Shown one piece after another: positions 8,721 to 20,246 of a DNA stretch of 60,932 nt. Each line of letters starts with the position of its first letter. Position 1 is the first letter of the stretch. The stretch lies in the NCBI GenBank assembly GCA_902573065.1, contig CACGHX010000004.1, forward strand, positions 1 to 60,932, read 5' to 3'. Source of the stretch: an uncultured Pelagibacteraceae bacterium (GTDB lineage Bacteria; Pseudomonadota; Alphaproteobacteria; Pelagibacterales; Pelagibacteraceae). Under the pieces are notes generated by a model. That model searched no databases. It saw only the letters and a list, made by a program, of their open reading frames with translations, and had not been told where the DNA came from. A program made the position numbers and the translations under genes.

Positions 8721-10873
8721 TTTTTTATAGATTTTCTTGGCTTAGTGCCTGGCATTCCCATCTTAGATCTACCTTGAGGATAAACCTTTTTGTTTAAATT
8801 ATACTGTGAAATTTTTGGATTCAAGTTAATCTCAAGTTCATTTGTCTCCAATTTTCTTATTTCATCTCTAATTTTTGCTGCTTCTTCAAACTCTAAATTT
8901 GATGCAGACTCTTTCATTTTTTTATTTAGTGCTTTTAGATGTTTTTTTAAGTTTCCACCAACATTTGAACCTTCACTAATTTTTACATAATCTTTTTCGT
9001 AAACAGATTCTAAAATATCGGTAATCTCCTTCTTAACCGACTCTGCGCTTATATTATTTTTTTTATTATATTCTACCTGTCTACCTCTTCTCCTATCTGT
9101 CTCTTTTATAGCTTTATCGATACTTTTTGTTACTTTGTCAGCATAAAGAATTACTTTGCCATCTACATTTCTAGCAGCTCTACCTATAGTTTGAATTAGT
9201 GAGGTTTCTGATCTTAAAAAACCTTCTTTGTCAGCGTCCAAAATTGCAACTAAAGCACATTCTGGTATATCTAACCCTTCTCTTAATAGATTTATGCCAA
9301 CTAAAATATCAAAAACACCCATTCGTAAATCCCTGATGATTTCAATTCTCTCAAGTGTGTCTATGTCTGAGTGCATATATCTTACTTTCAAACCGTTTTC
9401 GTGAAGATACTCTGTTAAATCTTCTGCCATTTTTTTTGTAAGGGTTGTTACTAGAATTCTATATCCTTTATCAATAACTTTTTTAGACTCATGGAACAAG
9501 TCATCTACCTGAGTTTTCGCAGGACGTATTTCAACAGGTGGATCAATTAAACCTGTTGGTCTTATAACTTGATCTATATATTTATTTTGAGTTTGTTTTA
9601 GTTCCCAAGGACCAGGGGTTGCAGATACAAAAACTGTTTGCGTTCTCATAGCATCCCACTCTTCAAACTTTAATGGTCTATTATCCATACATGAAGGTAA
9701 TCTGAAACCATACTCTGCAAGTGTTTTTTTTCTCGTGTGATCACCTTTGTACATACCATTTAATTGAGGCACGGTTACGTGGCTTTCGTCTACAAATATA
9801 ATAGTATTGTCAGGAAAATATTCGAAAAGAGTAGGTGGGGGCTCCCCTTTATTTCTTCCAGAAAGAAATCTTGAATAATTTTCAATACCCGCACAGGTTC
9901 CAGTTGCTTCAATCATTTCAAGATCAAATTTTGTTCTCTCCCTCAACCTTTGAGCTTCTAGAAGTTTATTATTTGCCTTATGGTCCTCTAGTGTCACTTC
10001 CAATTCTTTTTTAATTTCTTTGATAGCCTGATCAATAGTTGGTTTTGGAGTTATGTAGTGGCTGTTAGCATATAATTTTATTACCGCAAAATCATTTGTT
10101 TTGTCTCCTGTTAAAGGATCAAATTCTTCTATTTTTTCAAGTTTATTTCCGTTTAAACTCAATCTCCAAGCTCTGTCCTCTAAATGTGATGGGAATATCT
10201 CTAAATTTTCTCCTCTAACTCTAAAAGTACCTCTAAAAAAATTTTGGTCATTTCTCTTATATTGTAAATTAACAAATGTTTTAATAATTTCGTCTCTCTC
10301 ATATTCATAATTCTTTTTTAATGCCAATGTCATCTTGCTATATGCCTCAACCGAACCAAGTCCATAAATACAAGAAACACTAGCAACAATAATTACATCA
10401 TCACGTTCAAGCAAAGATCTTGTTGCTGAATGCCTCATCCTATCTATTTGTTCATTTATAGAAGCTTCTTTTTCAATATAAGTATCTGATCTTGGAACAT
10501 ATGCTTCTGGGGTATAATAATCATAATAGGAGACAAAATACTCAACAGCATTGTCTGGAAAAAAACTTTTCATTTCGCCGTATAATTGTGCAGCTAAAGT
10601 TTTATTTGGTGCTAAAACTAAGGCTGGTCGATTTGCAGATTCTATTACTTTTGCCATAGTAAAGGTTTTTCCAGATCCAGTGACACCAAGCAGAACCTGT
10701 TCGCTCTGTTTATCTTTTAAATTTTTAAGTATCTTTTTAATCGCCTCAGGTTGATCCCCGGCAGGTTGAAAATTACTTTTTATTTTAAACCTTATTCCAC
10801 CCTCAAGTTTTTTCCTCACAGGAGAGTTATTAGCCTCTAAATTATCTATTTTTTCTTGGTATGTATTTTGCAT
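8702..10873 (-). CDS. uvrB: Excinuclease ABC subunit B
   Basis: This helicase-like damage-verification subunit of nucleotide excision repair forms UvrA2B and then UvrBC complexes. It has 723 residues, slightly longer than average because of a roughly 25-residue N-terminal extension and a basic C-terminal tail. Motifs include Walker [10 protein letters not shown], the Tyr-rich beta-hairpin around [14 protein letters not shown], the DESHV box, helicase motifs [13 protein letters not shown] and TIGRAARN, and a C-terminal UVR motif ([14 protein letters not shown]). It is the first gene of the minus-strand run and is divergent from the aminotransferase gene across 35 bp, where its promoter should lie. 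Confidence 0.97.
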   Translation of the reverse strand: MQNTYQEKIDNLEANNSPVRKKLEGGIRFKIKSNFQPAGDQPEAIKKILKNLKDKQSEQVLLGVTGSGKTFTMAKVIESANRPALVLAPNKTLAAQLYGEMKSFFPDNAVEYFVSYYDYYTPEAYVPRSDTYIEKEASINEQIDRMRHSATRSLLERDDVIIVASVSCIYGLGSVEAYSKMTLALKKNYEYERDEIIKTFVNLQYKRNDQNFFRGTFRVRGENLEIFPSHLEDRAWRLSLNGNKLEKIEEFDPLTGDKTNDFAVIKLYANSHYITPKPTIDQAIKEIKKELEVTLEDHKANNKLLEAQRLRERTKFDLEMIEATGTCAGIENYSRFLSGRNKGEPPPTLFEYFPDNTIIFVDESHVTVPQLNGMYKGDHTRKKTLAEYGFRLPSCMDNRPLKFEEWDAMRTQTVFVSATPGPWELKQTQNKYIDQVIRPTGLIDPPVEIRPAKTQVDDLFHESKKVIDKGYRILVTTLTKKMAEDLTEYLHENGLKVRYMHSDIDTLERIEIIRDLRMGVFDILVGINLLREGLDIPECALVAILDADKEGFLRSETSLIQTIGRAARNVDGKVILYADKVTKSIDKAIKETDRRRGRQVEYNKKNNISAESVKKEITDILESVYEKDYVKISEGSNVGGNLKKHLKALNKKMKESASNLEFEEAAKIRDEIRKLETNELEINLNPKISQYNLNKKVYPQGRSKMGMPGTKPRKSIKKWKPKK

Positions 10874-10908
10874 TTTGTGTTAATAATAACAAAATATTAT
10901 AAATTTCA

Positions 10909-12096
10909 ATGAGCATAGTTTCCAATAATTTAAAGCGAATTAAACCCTCACCAACCATAGCGGTTACCTCAAAAGCAAGGGAAATGAGGGCAGCTGGTAA
11001 AGATGTAATAGGTTTAGGAGCAGGTGAGCCTGATTTTGACACTCCAGATAACATCAAAGATGCTGCTATCGAAGCAATTAAAAGAGGAGAAACGAAGTAT
11101 ACAGCTGTGGATGGTACACCTAAACTTAAAAAGGCGATCCAAGGGAAATTTACAAGAGAAAACAATTTGTCATACGAACTAGATCAAATTTCGGTTGGTA
11201 CGGGAGGAAAACAAGTTTTATATAACGTTTTTATGGCAACCCTCAATCCAGGAGACGAAGTCATTATCCCAGCACCTTATTGGGTATCTTATCCTGATAT
11301 GGTTTTATTAGCTGGCGGCAAACCCAAAATAGTAAAGTGCTCAGAAAAAAATGAATTCAAAATAACTCCAGATGAATTAAAAAAAGCTATTGGAAAAAAT
11401 ACTAAATGGTTAATTATAAATTCACCGTCAAATCCAACTGGATCTTGTTACACAAAGAATGAGATAGAAGAATTATCAAAAATATTAATAAAAAATAAAA
11501 ATGTTTATATACTTAGTGACGATATCTATGAGCATATTACATATGATGATTTTAAATTTTTCACTATTGCCCAAATTAAAGCTTTAAAAGATAGAACATT
11601 AACGATGAATGGTGTAAGTAAATCGTACTCTATGACTGGATGGAGAATAGGGTATGGAGCTGGTCCGAAAGACATAATTAAAGCTGTAGCAAAAATTCAA
11701 TCTCAATCTACAACAAATCCATCATCGATTAGTCAGGCAGCAGCAGTAGAAGCTTTGAATGGAACTCAAGATTTTATAAAAACAAGATCCGACTCCTTTA
11801 AGGAGAGAAGGGATTACGTTGTTGATACTTTAAATAGTATTAATGGTTTAAGTTGTTTGAAACCAAGCGGAGCTTTTTATGTTTTCCCAAATTGCAAAAA
11901 GTTATTAGGTAAAAAGACAAAATTAAAAACAGATAAAGAATTTGTAGAAAAATTACTTGAAAAAGCGGAAGTAGCTGTAGTCCAGGGATCTGCATTTGGT
12001 TTAGATGGATATTTCAGAATTTCTTATGCTACATCCATGGAAAATCTTAAAAAAGCTTTAGATAGAATAAAATCGTTTTGTGAAAGTTTAAACTAA
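10909..12096 (+). CDS. aspC: Aspartate/aromatic-type aminotransferase (PLP, class I)
   Basis: A 395-residue fold type I PLP aminotransferase, subgroup I-gamma. Visible motifs are NPTG at residues 175-178, Asp205 (LSDDIYEHI) that binds the PLP nitrogen, the Schiff-base lysine Lys238 in NGVSKSYSMTGWRIGY, and a C-terminal FRISYATS with the substrate-carboxylate Arg. Alphaproteobacterial members interconvert aspartate/oxaloacetate and glutamate/2-oxoglutarate, and some also accept prephenate or aromatic substrates, so specificity is not certain. It is monocistronic by position; its stop overlaps the convergent SDR gene by 9 bp. Confidence 0.9.
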   Translation: MSIVSNNLKRIKPSPTIAVTSKAREMRAAGKDVIGLGAGEPDFDTPDNIKDAAIEAIKRGETKYTAVDGTPKLKKAIQGKFTRENNLSYELDQISVGTGGKQVLYNVFMATLNPGDEVIIPAPYWVSYPDMVLLAGGKPKIVKCSEKNEFKITPDELKKAIGKNTKWLIINSPSNPTGSCYTKNEIEELSKILIKNKNVYILSDDIYEHITYDDFKFFTIAQIKALKDRTLTMNGVSKSYSMTGWRIGYGAGPKDIIKAVAKIQSQSTTNPSSISQAAAVEALNGTQDFIKTRSDSFKERRDYVVDTLNSINGLSCLKPSGAFYVFPNCKKLLGKKTKLKTDKEFVEKLLEKAEVAVVQGSAFGLDGYFRISYATSMENLKKALDRIKSFCESLN

Positions 12097-13110
12097 TCCA
12101 AGTCTTACGACTGATTTAGCATTCTCAATCATACAATCTTTAGCAGGTTTAAATTTAAAACCTAATAATTCCTCTGCATAAGCAGTATCGGTTTGCATTA
12201 AAATTCCAAGATCGGGTATCATCATTTTAGCACTTGAGTCTATATAGCTTATTAATTTTACCATGAAATTTGGAAGTTCTTTTTTGGGAAGTTTTTTTGC
12301 ATACTCGGGCATTGCTTCAGCCATTATTTGAGATAACTCAACTAGTTTTTTTACTTCTTTCCCAACAATTAATCTCCTTCCGCCGATTTTATTATTTCCA
12401 ATACAAGCAACATGTGCCTTTGCTATGTCTTTAACATCAGAAACTAAAATTGCAAATTTAGGCGCACCTGGAAATTTACCTGCCATAAATTGTCTAACAT
12501 ATTCTATTGATGTACCTCCTTTCTTATCTAAAGCATCTCCAAAAACTCCACCAGGACAAATACAAGTTAATTTATTTCTTAATCCTTTGCTCTCCATAAA
12601 CTTCCAAGCTGATTTTTCTGCTTTTGTTTTTGACAAGAAATAGTCATTCACACCTTCTACCCAATTTTCATCAGTCCAATCATTTTCTCCAAATGTGTAG
12701 GGATTGCTTCTGTTAGGCTTTCTAAACATTGCAACGATTGATGAAGTTTTAATTATTTGTTCCACACCTGCATTTACTCCAGCTTTTAAAACTCTTAAAG
12801 TTCCATCAACAGCAGGAGGTAATAAACTTTCTCTATTTCTTGAAACTTTCATAGGAAAAGGTGAGGCAATGTGAAATATATATTTACATCCCTTTGCTGC
12901 TTCATCCCATCCATCATCTTTAACAAGATCTAATTCAACAAATGATAATTTATCAATCGAAGCATATTTACTTATAGTTTCTTTAGTTTGTTCAATTAAA
13001 CTTTTATTTCTTACTGTTCCTAAAACTTCATAGCCAGAATTTAATAATTCTATAGCAGTGTGTTTTGCTATCCATCCACTTATGCCTGTAAGTAATATTT
13101 TTCCACTCAT
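12088..13110 (-). CDS. Extended SDR, NAD-dependent epimerase/dihydroflavonol-4-reductase-like
   Basis: A 340-residue extended short-chain dehydrogenase. The N-terminal cofactor motif is TGISGWIA (residues 8-15, TGxxGxxA/G type), and the catalytic pair is Tyr157-x3-Lys161 (YFLSK). The HIASPFP segment after the fourth strand and a conserved VDGTLRVLKA stretch resemble dihydroflavonol reductase/cinnamoyl-CoA reductase-like proteins, widespread in bacteria with unknown substrates. Its start overlaps the trxB stop by 4 bp, so it is probably cotranscribed with thioredoxin reductase. Whether that link is functional is unknown. Substrate not assigned. Confidence 0.78.
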   Translation of the reverse strand: MSGKILLTGISGWIAKHTAIELLNSGYEVLGTVRNKSLIEQTKETISKYASIDKLSFVELDLVKDDGWDEAAKGCKYIFHIASPFPMKVSRNRESLLPPAVDGTLRVLKAGVNAGVEQIIKTSSIVAMFRKPNRSNPYTFGENDWTDENWVEGVNDYFLSKTKAEKSAWKFMESKGLRNKLTCICPGGVFGDALDKKGGTSIEYVRQFMAGKFPGAPKFAILVSDVKDIAKAHVACIGNNKIGGRRLIVGKEVKKLVELSQIMAEAMPEYAKKLPKKELPNFMVKLISYIDSSAKMMIPDLGILMQTDTAYAEELLGFKFKPAKDCMIENAKSVVRLGLV

Positions 13111-14042
13111 TTTGAAGACAAATGTTTTTCAGCCTCAAGTGCAGCCATACAACCCATTCCAGCCGCAGTAACTGCCTGCCTGAATATTTTATCTTTAACA
13201 TCGCCAGCTGCAAAAACTCCTGGCACATTAGTTATTGTAGAGTCGGGATTGGTTACAATATATCCCTCCTTATCCATATTTAATTGACCCTTGAAAAGCG
13301 AAGTAGCTGGATCATGGCCTATTGCTATAAAAAGTCCATCAACTTTCAATTCGGTAGTTTTATTAGTTTTTACATTTTTAATTTTAATAGCTTTGACTGA
13401 TTTTGGATTAGTATCTCCGATAACATCCTCAACAACGCTATCCCAGATAATTTCAATTTTTTTATTTGCTTTTAATTTTGCTTGGAGCATTTTTTCTGCC
13501 CTTAATTCATTTCTTCTATGGATTAATTTAACTTTTGATGCAAACTTCGTTAAAAACATAGCTTCTTCTACTGCAGCATTTCCACCTCCAACAACAGCAA
13601 CTTCTTTTTCTTTAAAAAAGAAACCGTCACATGTTGCGCAGGCTGAAACACCAAATCCTCTAAATTCTTGTTCTGATTTTAAATTTAGCCATCTTGCCTG
13701 AGCACCTGTAGAAATAATAAAGCTGTCAGCTGTATAAATTTCTCCACTATCCCCAATAGCCTCAAAAGGTTTTTTAGATAGGTCAACTTTTTTTATATGA
13801 TCTTGTATCATTTCAGTACCAACAGCTTTTGCTTGACCTTTCATTTCTTCCATTAACCATGGTCCTTGAATTACTTTTGAATATCCTGGGAAGTTCTCTA
13901 CATCAGTTGTAGTAGTTAGTTGACCGCCTGGTTCTGAACCAAAAACAAGAATTGGTTTTAGCATTGCTCTTGCAGCGTATATTGCAGCTGTGTATCCAGC
14001 GGGCCCTGATCCAAGAATTAATACTTTAGAGTGTTTTGCCAT
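13107..14042 (-). CDS. trxB: Thioredoxin reductase (NADPH)
   Basis: A 311-residue low-molecular-weight thioredoxin reductase. It passes electrons from NADPH through FAD and the active-site disulfide to thioredoxin. Visible are the FAD-binding GSGPAGYTAAIYAAR at residues 11-25, the redox motif Cys135-Ala-Thr-Cys138, the NADPH motif VVGGGNAAVEEA, and the C-terminal FAD motif GVFAAGDVKD. The ATG at 14042 follows a short gap after guaC on the same strand, and the stop overlaps the downstream SDR gene. Confidence 0.96.
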   Translation of the reverse strand: MAKHSKVLILGSGPAGYTAAIYAARAMLKPILVFGSEPGGQLTTTTDVENFPGYSKVIQGPWLMEEMKGQAKAVGTEMIQDHIKKVDLSKKPFEAIGDSGEIYTADSFIISTGAQARWLNLKSEQEFRGFGVSACATCDGFFFKEKEVAVVGGGNAAVEEAMFLTKFASKVKLIHRRNELRAEKMLQAKLKANKKIEIIWDSVVEDVIGDTNPKSVKAIKIKNVKTNKTTELKVDGLFIAIGHDPATSLFKGQLNMDKEGYIVTNPDSTITNVPGVFAAGDVKDKIFRQAVTAAGMGCMAALEAEKHLSSK

Positions 14043-14089
14043 GTTAAGGTTTATATAGGTATTTTTGAGAGAATTTAAAGTTGTAAAAT

Positions 14090-15121
14090 TTACTCAAATG
14101 TATCGTTATATTGTTGATTTACTCTTACAAATGTTGTGCACTTGCTTAATTGTTTCAAAGAGGGTGCACCAACATACGTGCAACTGCTTCTCAATCCACC
14201 TAAAATATTTAAAATTGTATCATTAATTTTTCCTCTATATTTTAATTGAACTTTTTTACCCTCGCTGCTTCTGTAATCAGCATGACCACCATAATGTTTA
14301 TTTAAAGCTGTCTCAGAACTTGAACCATAAAACTCAACAACTTTTGATCCATTTTTTTTTATTATTTTTCCTCCGCCTTCATCATGACCTGCAAACATTC
14401 CACCAAGCATTACAAAATCTGCACCTCCACCAAATGCTTTTGCTACATCGCCCGGACATGTACATCCCCCGTCAGCTACTATGTGCGCACCTAAACCATG
14501 AGCCGCATCAGCACATTCAATAACAGCACTTAACTGAGGATAACCAACACCTGTTTGAATACGAGTTGTACACACACTTCCAGGTCCAATTCCAACTTTT
14601 ACAATGTCTGCACCAGCAAGTATTAATTCCTGTGTCATATCTGCTGTAACAACATTTCCAGCGATAATAGTTTTTGTTGGATATTTTTTTCGAACGGAAC
14701 TTACAAACTTACTAAAGTGATCAGAATAACCATTAGCAATATCAATACAAATAAACTCAAAAAAGCTATTTTCTTTTAATATATCATTTAGTCTCTTGTA
14801 ATCATCATCACTTGTTCCAGTGCTTAAAATAACCTGAGGAAATATTTTTTTAATTGATTTGAATTTTTTGATTATTTTGGAATCGTGCTGTTTAGTTAAG
14901 CAAGTCATAATTTGATGAGGAGCCAAATTTTCAGCCATAACAAGTTCACCTACACCATCCATGTTGGCAGCCATTAAAGGGATGCCGGACCATTCGTGAT
15001 TGCTATATTTAAATTTGTAAGTACGCTCTAACTTTACGTCTTTTCGACTGTGTAAAGTGCTTCTTTTAGGCCGAAATAGAACATCGGCATAATCCAGTTT
15101 GATATCTTCTTCAATACGCAT
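14090..15121 (-). CDS. guaC: GMP reductase
   Basis: This enzyme converts GMP to IMP and ammonia using NADPH, linking guanine salvage to the adenine branch. The sequence follows enterobacterial GuaC closely from its second methionine ([20 protein letters not shown]), so I prefer the ATG at 15121; an ATG 15 bases upstream would add five residues. The catalytic Cys is in [11 protein letters not shown], and the phosphate-binding GGMFAGH and the GSSSETA-NKHYGG flap are GuaC-type rather than IMP dehydrogenase-type. There is no CBS domain, and the length (343 residues) is right. It lies upstream of trxB on the same strand. Confidence 0.92.
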   Translation of the reverse strand: MRIEEDIKLDYADVLFRPKRSTLHSRKDVKLERTYKFKYSNHEWSGIPLMAANMDGVGELVMAENLAPHQIMTCLTKQHDSKIIKKFKSIKKIFPQVILSTGTSDDDYKRLNDILKENSFFEFICIDIANGYSDHFSKFVSSVRKKYPTKTIIAGNVVTADMTQELILAGADIVKVGIGPGSVCTTRIQTGVGYPQLSAVIECADAAHGLGAHIVADGGCTCPGDVAKAFGGGADFVMLGGMFAGHDEGGGKIIKKNGSKVVEFYGSSSETALNKHYGGHADYRSSEGKKVQLKYRGKINDTILNILGGLRSSCTYVGAPSLKQLSKCTTFVRVNQQYNDTFE

Positions 15122-15219
15122 ATATCCATCAAACATGTATAAAGGTTTGTTAATTAAATAAAAAGTTAATCTATTTTTATATGTGGATAAATAAAACCCA
15201 GAAATATATAAGATAACTA

Positions 15220-16170
15220 ATGCTCAAATCGAAAGCTCTTCTTCTAACACAAGGTATGCATGGAATGATAAGCCAGGTCGAGGGTTTGTCTAAGGCTCTA
15301 GGTTTAAAGTTTAAGCACGAAACAATCAAACTTAAAAAAATTTGGAATATTATTCCTCCAAAATTTACTCCAATAACAGAGGGAATTTTAGAAAACAGGT
15401 TTATTTGTGACTCCAAGGTAATAATTTCGTGTGGGCGTAAAAGTGTAATACCTTCGATTATGCTAAAAAAAAGATTTAAAAAAGATATTTTTACAATTCA
15501 TATCCAGGATCCAAAAGTGAAACTTGATAACTTTGATTGTATTATTTGTCCAGAACATGACAATTTAGAAGGAGATAATGTCATAAGAACTAAAGGTGCT
15601 ATTCATTATCTTACTAACGATGAAATTGAAAAAAATGTTAATTATCTAAATCCGAAAGCAGATGGTAAAAAAATTATTACCCTAATTCTTGGAGGGCCAA
15701 ATAAATATTATAGTTTTTCGGAAAAACAAATGACCGAGACATTTGCAAAAATTAAAAATTTATTTGTTTATTCCAAATATAAATTAATTGTTATTCCTTC
15801 TTATCGAACTCCAGAAAATATAGTTAAACTTGCCTTTAATTATTTTAACGATAATCATTTGGTCATTAAAGAAAGAGACAAAAAAGCGTATTTATCATCT
15901 CTTGGTTTGGCAGATATAATAATAGTTACTTGTGATTCAACTTCTATGATTTCAGAGGCTGCAATTACTGGTAAACCAGTATACGTTGCTCAGATGAGAA
16001 ATAAAAGAAGCATACATAGATTTGAAAAATTTTATAAACTCTTTAAAGAATTAGGTATAATAAGGGATTTAGATAACAAAATTGAAAACTGGACTTACAC
16101 AGGTTTGGATGAAGTAAATAAAGCTGCAACTTTAGTTAAAGAGAAAATGAGAACACATGGAATTATTTAA
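15220..16170 (+). CDS. Mitochondrial fission ELM1-like protein (DUF1022 family)
   Basis: A 316-residue soluble protein of the ELM1/DUF1022 family, known in alphaproteobacteria and in plants, where ELM1 recruits the mitochondrial fission dynamin DRP3A. Family-like segments are [18 protein letters not shown] at the N-terminus, IHIQDPKVK near residue 92, ILGGPNKYY near 146 and [12 protein letters not shown] near 240. The two-domain layout and the C-terminal [11 protein letters not shown] resemble GT-B glycosyltransferase folds, so a sugar-nucleotide enzyme is possible. The next gene starts 14 bp before its stop, so they are coupled. The bacterial function is unknown. Confidence 0.8.
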   Translation: MLKSKALLLTQGMHGMISQVEGLSKALGLKFKHETIKLKKIWNIIPPKFTPITEGILENRFICDSKVIISCGRKSVIPSIMLKKRFKKDIFTIHIQDPKVKLDNFDCIICPEHDNLEGDNVIRTKGAIHYLTNDEIEKNVNYLNPKADGKKIITLILGGPNKYYSFSEKQMTETFAKIKNLFVYSKYKLIVIPSYRTPENIVKLAFNYFNDNHLVIKERDKKAYLSSLGLADIIIVTCDSTSMISEAAITGKPVYVAQMRNKRSIHRFEKFYKLFKELGIIRDLDNKIENWTYTGLDEVNKAATLVKEKMRTHGII

Positions 16171-16822
16171 TTCACTCAAAAGTAGATTAGAAACCTACGA
16201 TAAACCTTTTACACATTGGGCTATTAAAAGACCTTTAACAGATTTAGCAATTAAAGAAATTTGTAATGCAGAAATTGCAAATCCAGTTTCCGAAGGAATT
16301 AATTATGATGGAACAAGAGCTATTGATGGTGGTGAAGGTAAATTCAGAGAGGGTATTAAATCAGGTGGAAAAGCAAAAAAATATAGATGTTTTGTAACTA
16401 AAGAAAATTCTAAAAATTTTCCTGAACTCACGAGTTTTATAAAAGAGCTATGTTCAAAAACTGTTTATCAATACATTGGTCAATTAATTAAAAAGGATCT
16501 TTCTAATTCTTATGTGAGGTTAGAGGTAATTTGTGATAGACAAGGCTTTTGGCTTAAACCACATTGTGATATTAAGGAAAAACTTTTGTCGTCCTTGATA
16601 TTTGTTAATCCATTCAATGAGTCTCAAAATCTGGGCACTGATTTTTATGATGAAAAACTTAATAAAATAAAAACAGTTCCATATAAAGACAATTATGGAT
16701 ATTTTTTTTCTAGTGGCCCAAATACCTGGCATGGAATGGAAAAAAAAGAGATAAAAAAAGAAAGACGTTGTATACAAATTAACTATGTTTCCTTTCAAAC
16801 AGACTGGAAAGTAGAAGTTTAA
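16157..16822 (+). CDS. Putative 2-oxoglutarate/Fe(II)-dependent oxygenase
   Basis: A 221-residue protein with the double-stranded beta-helix iron triad in order: His136-x-Asp138 (KPHCDIKEK) and distal His192 (NTWHGMEK), with Arg203 or Arg204 (KERRCIQINY) positioned to bind the 2-oxoglutarate carboxylate. This is the HxD...H...R pattern of prolyl-4-hydroxylase-like dioxygenases. The substrate is unknown; some relatives lie near nucleotide-sugar or surface polysaccharide genes. It overlaps the ELM1-like gene by 14 bp, so the two products may act in one pathway. The iron site is seen directly; the reaction is inference. Confidence 0.72.
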   Translation: MELFNSLKSRLETYDKPFTHWAIKRPLTDLAIKEICNAEIANPVSEGINYDGTRAIDGGEGKFREGIKSGGKAKKYRCFVTKENSKNFPELTSFIKELCSKTVYQYIGQLIKKDLSNSYVRLEVICDRQGFWLKPHCDIKEKLLSSLIFVNPFNESQNLGTDFYDEKLNKIKTVPYKDNYGYFFSSGPNTWHGMEKKEIKKERRCIQINYVSFQTDWKVEV

Positions 16823-16839
16823 TAGTATATATTTTTATT

Positions 16840-17031
16840 ATGGCTACATACGAATGTTCAAAATGTGGGATGTCAGTTAATGCTACATGCGGTAAGTGTG
16901 CGACCCCATTGGTAAACGATAATTTAAAACTTGATGATGGTAAAAAAGTTCAAATATCAAAATGTCCTAATGATCATGGAAAAATAAAATCTCCATTGTG
17001 TTGTGGTCAGGATATGAGTTGTAGAGTTTAG
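16840..17031 (+). CDS. Small Cys-rich putative zinc-ribbon protein
   Basis: A 63-residue protein with eight cysteines (6, 9, 17, 20, 42, 54, 55, 61). The N-terminal CxxC...CxxC pattern (YECSKCG then CGKC) fits a zinc ribbon or rubredoxin-like metal site; the C-terminal CCGQDMSC may form a second site. It starts 17 bases after the oxygenase gene, and its stop overlaps convergently with carB by 4 bp. A role as a metal-binding or redox partner of the preceding oxygenase is possible but unproven. I do not recognise a named family with certainty. Confidence 0.65.
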   Translation: MATYECSKCGMSVNATCGKCATPLVNDNLKLDDGKKVQISKCPNDHGKIKSPLCCGQDMSCRV

Positions 17032-20000
17032 TTATCCTGCAAAGCTCTGACTTTAATTGGGTATTTTTTTAATGCTTCAATAGATTCCAAACACGCATTT
17101 GCGGCTGCGATTGTAGTAAAATAAGGAACCTTATTAACTAAACTTGTTCTTCTCAAACTAAATGAATCAGCAATAGAGTCTTTCCCCTCAGTTGTGTTTA
17201 TAACCAAAGAAATATTTTTTTGGTTTAATTTTTCAACTATATGAGGTGACCCTTGGCTAACCTTATTTACTTTTTTACATCTTACTCCATTTGCAACTAA
17301 ATATCTTGCAGTCCCAGAGGTAGCGAATAAAGAGAAACCAAATTTTACTAATTTTTTAGCATTATTTAATATTTTATCTTTATCTTTGTCTTTAACCGAA
17401 ATAAATGCATTTCCTTTAAGCGGAATACTATTATTGCTAGCTATTTGGCTTTTGGCAAAAGACAAGCCAAAATTATTGTCGAAGCCCATGGCTTCACCTG
17501 TTGATTTCATTTCAGGACCTAATAAAACATCAACTTCAGGAAATTTATTGAAAGGAAATACAGCCTCTTTAATCGCAAAAGTATTTTTATTTTTCTTCTT
17601 AAGATTGAACTTAGATAATTTTTCCCCCGCCATTACTCTTGAGGCAATCTTCGCTACCGAGAGACCAGTTGCTTTTGACACAAATGGTACTGTTCTGCTT
17701 GCTCTTGGATTAACCTCAAGAACATAAATTTCATTTGCTTTAATAGCAAACTGAATATTTATTAAACCAATTACTTTTAAAGCTTTTGCCAGCTGTTCAG
17801 TTTGAATTTCAATTTTTTTTATATTTTCTTTGCTTAAAGTATACGGAGGCAAAGAGCACGCTGAGTCGCCCGAATGTATTCCTGCTTCTTCAATATGTTC
17901 CATAATTCCAGCTACAAATACTGATTTACCATCACAAATAGCATCAACGTCAACCTCAGTTGCATCATTTAGAAACCTATCAATCAAAATAGGATTTGAT
18001 CCTGAAACTTTTACAGCTTCATCAATATATTTTTTAAGATCAGACTGAGAATAGATTATTTCCATTCCTCTCCCACCAAGGACATAGGATGGTCTAATTA
18101 CAATTGGAAAACCAATTTTATTTGCTATTTTAAATGATTCTTTTTTATTTCTGGCAATCCCACTTTCTGCTTGTTTAAGATTTTCTTTTTGAAGTATTTT
18201 CTTGAATCTCTCCCTATCTTCTGCAAGATCAATCGAGTCAAATTGAGTACCTAAAATTGGAATTTTATTTTCATTTAAGGTTTTAGCTAACTTAATTGGC
18301 GTCTGTCCACCAAATTGAGGAATTACACCAAGTACTTTCCCTTTTTCCATTTCTTTATAGATTATATTTAAAACATGTTCTTCAATTAAAGGTTCAAAAT
18401 ATAATCTATCACTTGTATCATAATCAGTAGAAACAGTTTCTGGATTACAATTTATCATTATTGTTTCATATTTTTTTTTCTTTAATGCAAAGCTTGCCTG
18501 GCAACAACAATAATCAAACTCTATACCTTGACCAATTCTATTTGGCCCACCACCCAAAATTATAATCTTGTCTTTTTTTGTTGGATTTGATTCACAGTCG
18601 GCAAAATTGCCTGATAATTTTTGATATGTTGAATACATATAAGGCGTATCTGATTTAAATTCTGCAGCACACGTGTCAATTTTTTTAAATACTGGAAAAA
18701 TTTTAAGTTTTCTTCTCTTCTTTTCAATCGATTTAACTGAACTTTTAGTTAATTCTGCAATTTTACTATCAGAAAATCCAATTGATTTTATAAAAGAAAA
18801 TTCCTTAAAAGTTTTAGGAATTCCATTCTTTTTTAATTTTTTTTCTTCATGAATTATTTCAGATATCTGATCGAGAAACCAAGGATCTATATTTGTTAAT
18901 TTGTAAATACTCTTAATATTAATATTTCTTCTTATTGCTTCTGCAACTACAATAAGTTTGTCAGGCAAATTTTGTCTCAATTTTTTTCTTAACTCTCTTT
19001 TTGTTACATTATTTAATGAGTCCAAGCCTTTATACCCAATTTCTAAAGATACTAAGCCTTTCTGCAAAGATTCTTTGAAATTTCTGCCAATCGCCATTGC
19101 CTCGCCTACAGATTTCATTGATGTTCCAAGTTTAATTTTGGCAGACTTAAATTTCTCAAAAGTAAATCTTGGAATTTTAGTTACCACATAATCAATTGTC
19201 GGTTCAAAAGATGCAGGAGTTGATCCGGTAATTTCATTTTTTAGTTCGTCAAGGGTATAGCCGATCGCAAGTTTAGCAGCGACTTTTGCAATCGGAAATC
19301 CTGTAGCTTTTGATGCTAACGCTGAAGATCTCGAAACTCTTGGGTTCATTTCAATTATAACCATTCTTCCGTCCTTAGGATTGATTGCAAACTGAACATT
19401 AGACCCACCAGTCTCTACTCCAATTTTCCTCAAACATTCAATTGAGGCATTCCTCATTACTTGAAATTCTTTATCGGTTAATGTTAATGCTGGTGCAACT
19501 GTGACCGAATCTCCTGTGTGAGTTCCCATCGGATCAACATTTTCAATTGAACAAATTATTATACAGTTATCTTTCTTATCCCTTACAACCTCCATCTCAA
19601 ATTCTTTCCACCCCTCTAATGACTCTTCGACAAGCACTTGATTTTGAGGCGACTCTGTTATTCCAGATTTAATTAAATTAAAAAATTCTTTTTTAGTTTT
19701 TGCTATTCCACCACCTGACCCACCTAAAGTGAATGAAGGTCTAATAATTGCGGGTAATCCAATTTTTTGAAAAACTTTTTTGGAGTTTTTAAATGAGTTA
19801 AGAATTTCAGACTTAGGTAAATCAAGTTTTATCTCTTTCATTGCTTTTCTAAAAAGTGCTCTATCTTCTGCCCTTGATATTGCCGAAGCTTTTGCTCCAA
19901 TCAACTCTACTTTATTCTTCTTTAGTATTCCTTTTTTTTCCATTGAGATTGCAGTATTTAATGCTGTCTGCCCACCCATGGTTGGAAGAATTGCACAAGG

Positions 20001-20246
20001 TTTTTCTTTTTTAATAATTTTTTCGACAATCTCAGGTGTAATTGGCTCTATATAAGTTTTATCAGCAACCTCTGGATCAGTCATAATTGTTGCAGGATTT
20101 GAATTAATTAAAATCACTTTATAACCTTCGTCTTTAAGTGCTTTACATGCCTGGGTTCCCGAATAATCAAACTCGCAGGCTTGCCCAATCACAATTGGCC
20201 CAGCACCAATTACTAAAATTTTTTTAATATCTTTTCTTTTTCCCAT
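17028..20246 (-). CDS. carB: Carbamoyl phosphate synthase large subunit
   Basis: A 1072-residue protein built from two homologous ATP-grasp halves plus a C-terminal MGS-like regulatory domain. It makes carbamoyl phosphate from bicarbonate, ammonia from CarA, and 2 ATP for pyrimidine and arginine synthesis. Visible are [20 protein letters not shown] at the N-terminus, its second-half counterpart [20 protein letters not shown] near residue 560, the repeated RPS-F/YVLGG(R/S)G loops in both halves, and [18 protein letters not shown] and its partner [18 protein letters not shown]. The length matches the family. The start overlaps the carA stop by 23 bp. Confidence 0.98.
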   Translation of the reverse strand: MGKRKDIKKILVIGAGPIVIGQACEFDYSGTQACKALKDEGYKVILINSNPATIMTDPEVADKTYIEPITPEIVEKIIKKEKPCAILPTMGGQTALNTAISMEKKGILKKNKVELIGAKASAISRAEDRALFRKAMKEIKLDLPKSEILNSFKNSKKVFQKIGLPAIIRPSFTLGGSGGGIAKTKKEFFNLIKSGITESPQNQVLVEESLEGWKEFEMEVVRDKKDNCIIICSIENVDPMGTHTGDSVTVAPALTLTDKEFQVMRNASIECLRKIGVETGGSNVQFAINPKDGRMVIIEMNPRVSRSSALASKATGFPIAKVAAKLAIGYTLDELKNEITGSTPASFEPTIDYVVTKIPRFTFEKFKSAKIKLGTSMKSVGEAMAIGRNFKESLQKGLVSLEIGYKGLDSLNNVTKRELRKKLRQNLPDKLIVVAEAIRRNINIKSIYKLTNIDPWFLDQISEIIHEEKKLKKNGIPKTFKEFSFIKSIGFSDSKIAELTKSSVKSIEKKRRKLKIFPVFKKIDTCAAEFKSDTPYMYSTYQKLSGNFADCESNPTKKDKIIILGGGPNRIGQGIEFDYCCCQASFALKKKKYETIMINCNPETVSTDYDTSDRLYFEPLIEEHVLNIIYKEMEKGKVLGVIPQFGGQTPIKLAKTLNENKIPILGTQFDSIDLAEDRERFKKILQKENLKQAESGIARNKKESFKIANKIGFPIVIRPSYVLGGRGMEIIYSQSDLKKYIDEAVKVSGSNPILIDRFLNDATEVDVDAICDGKSVFVAGIMEHIEEAGIHSGDSACSLPPYTLSKENIKKIEIQTEQLAKALKVIGLINIQFAIKANEIYVLEVNPRASRTVPFVSKATGLSVAKIASRVMAGEKLSKFNLKKKNKNTFAIKEAVFPFNKFPEVDVLLGPEMKSTGEAMGFDNNFGLSFAKSQIASNNSIPLKGNAFISVKDKDKDKILNNAKKLVKFGFSLFATSGTARYLVANGVRCKKVNKVSQGSPHIVEKLNQKNISLVINTTEGKDSIADSFSLRRTSLVNKVPYFTTIAAANACLESIEALKKYPIKVRALQDN

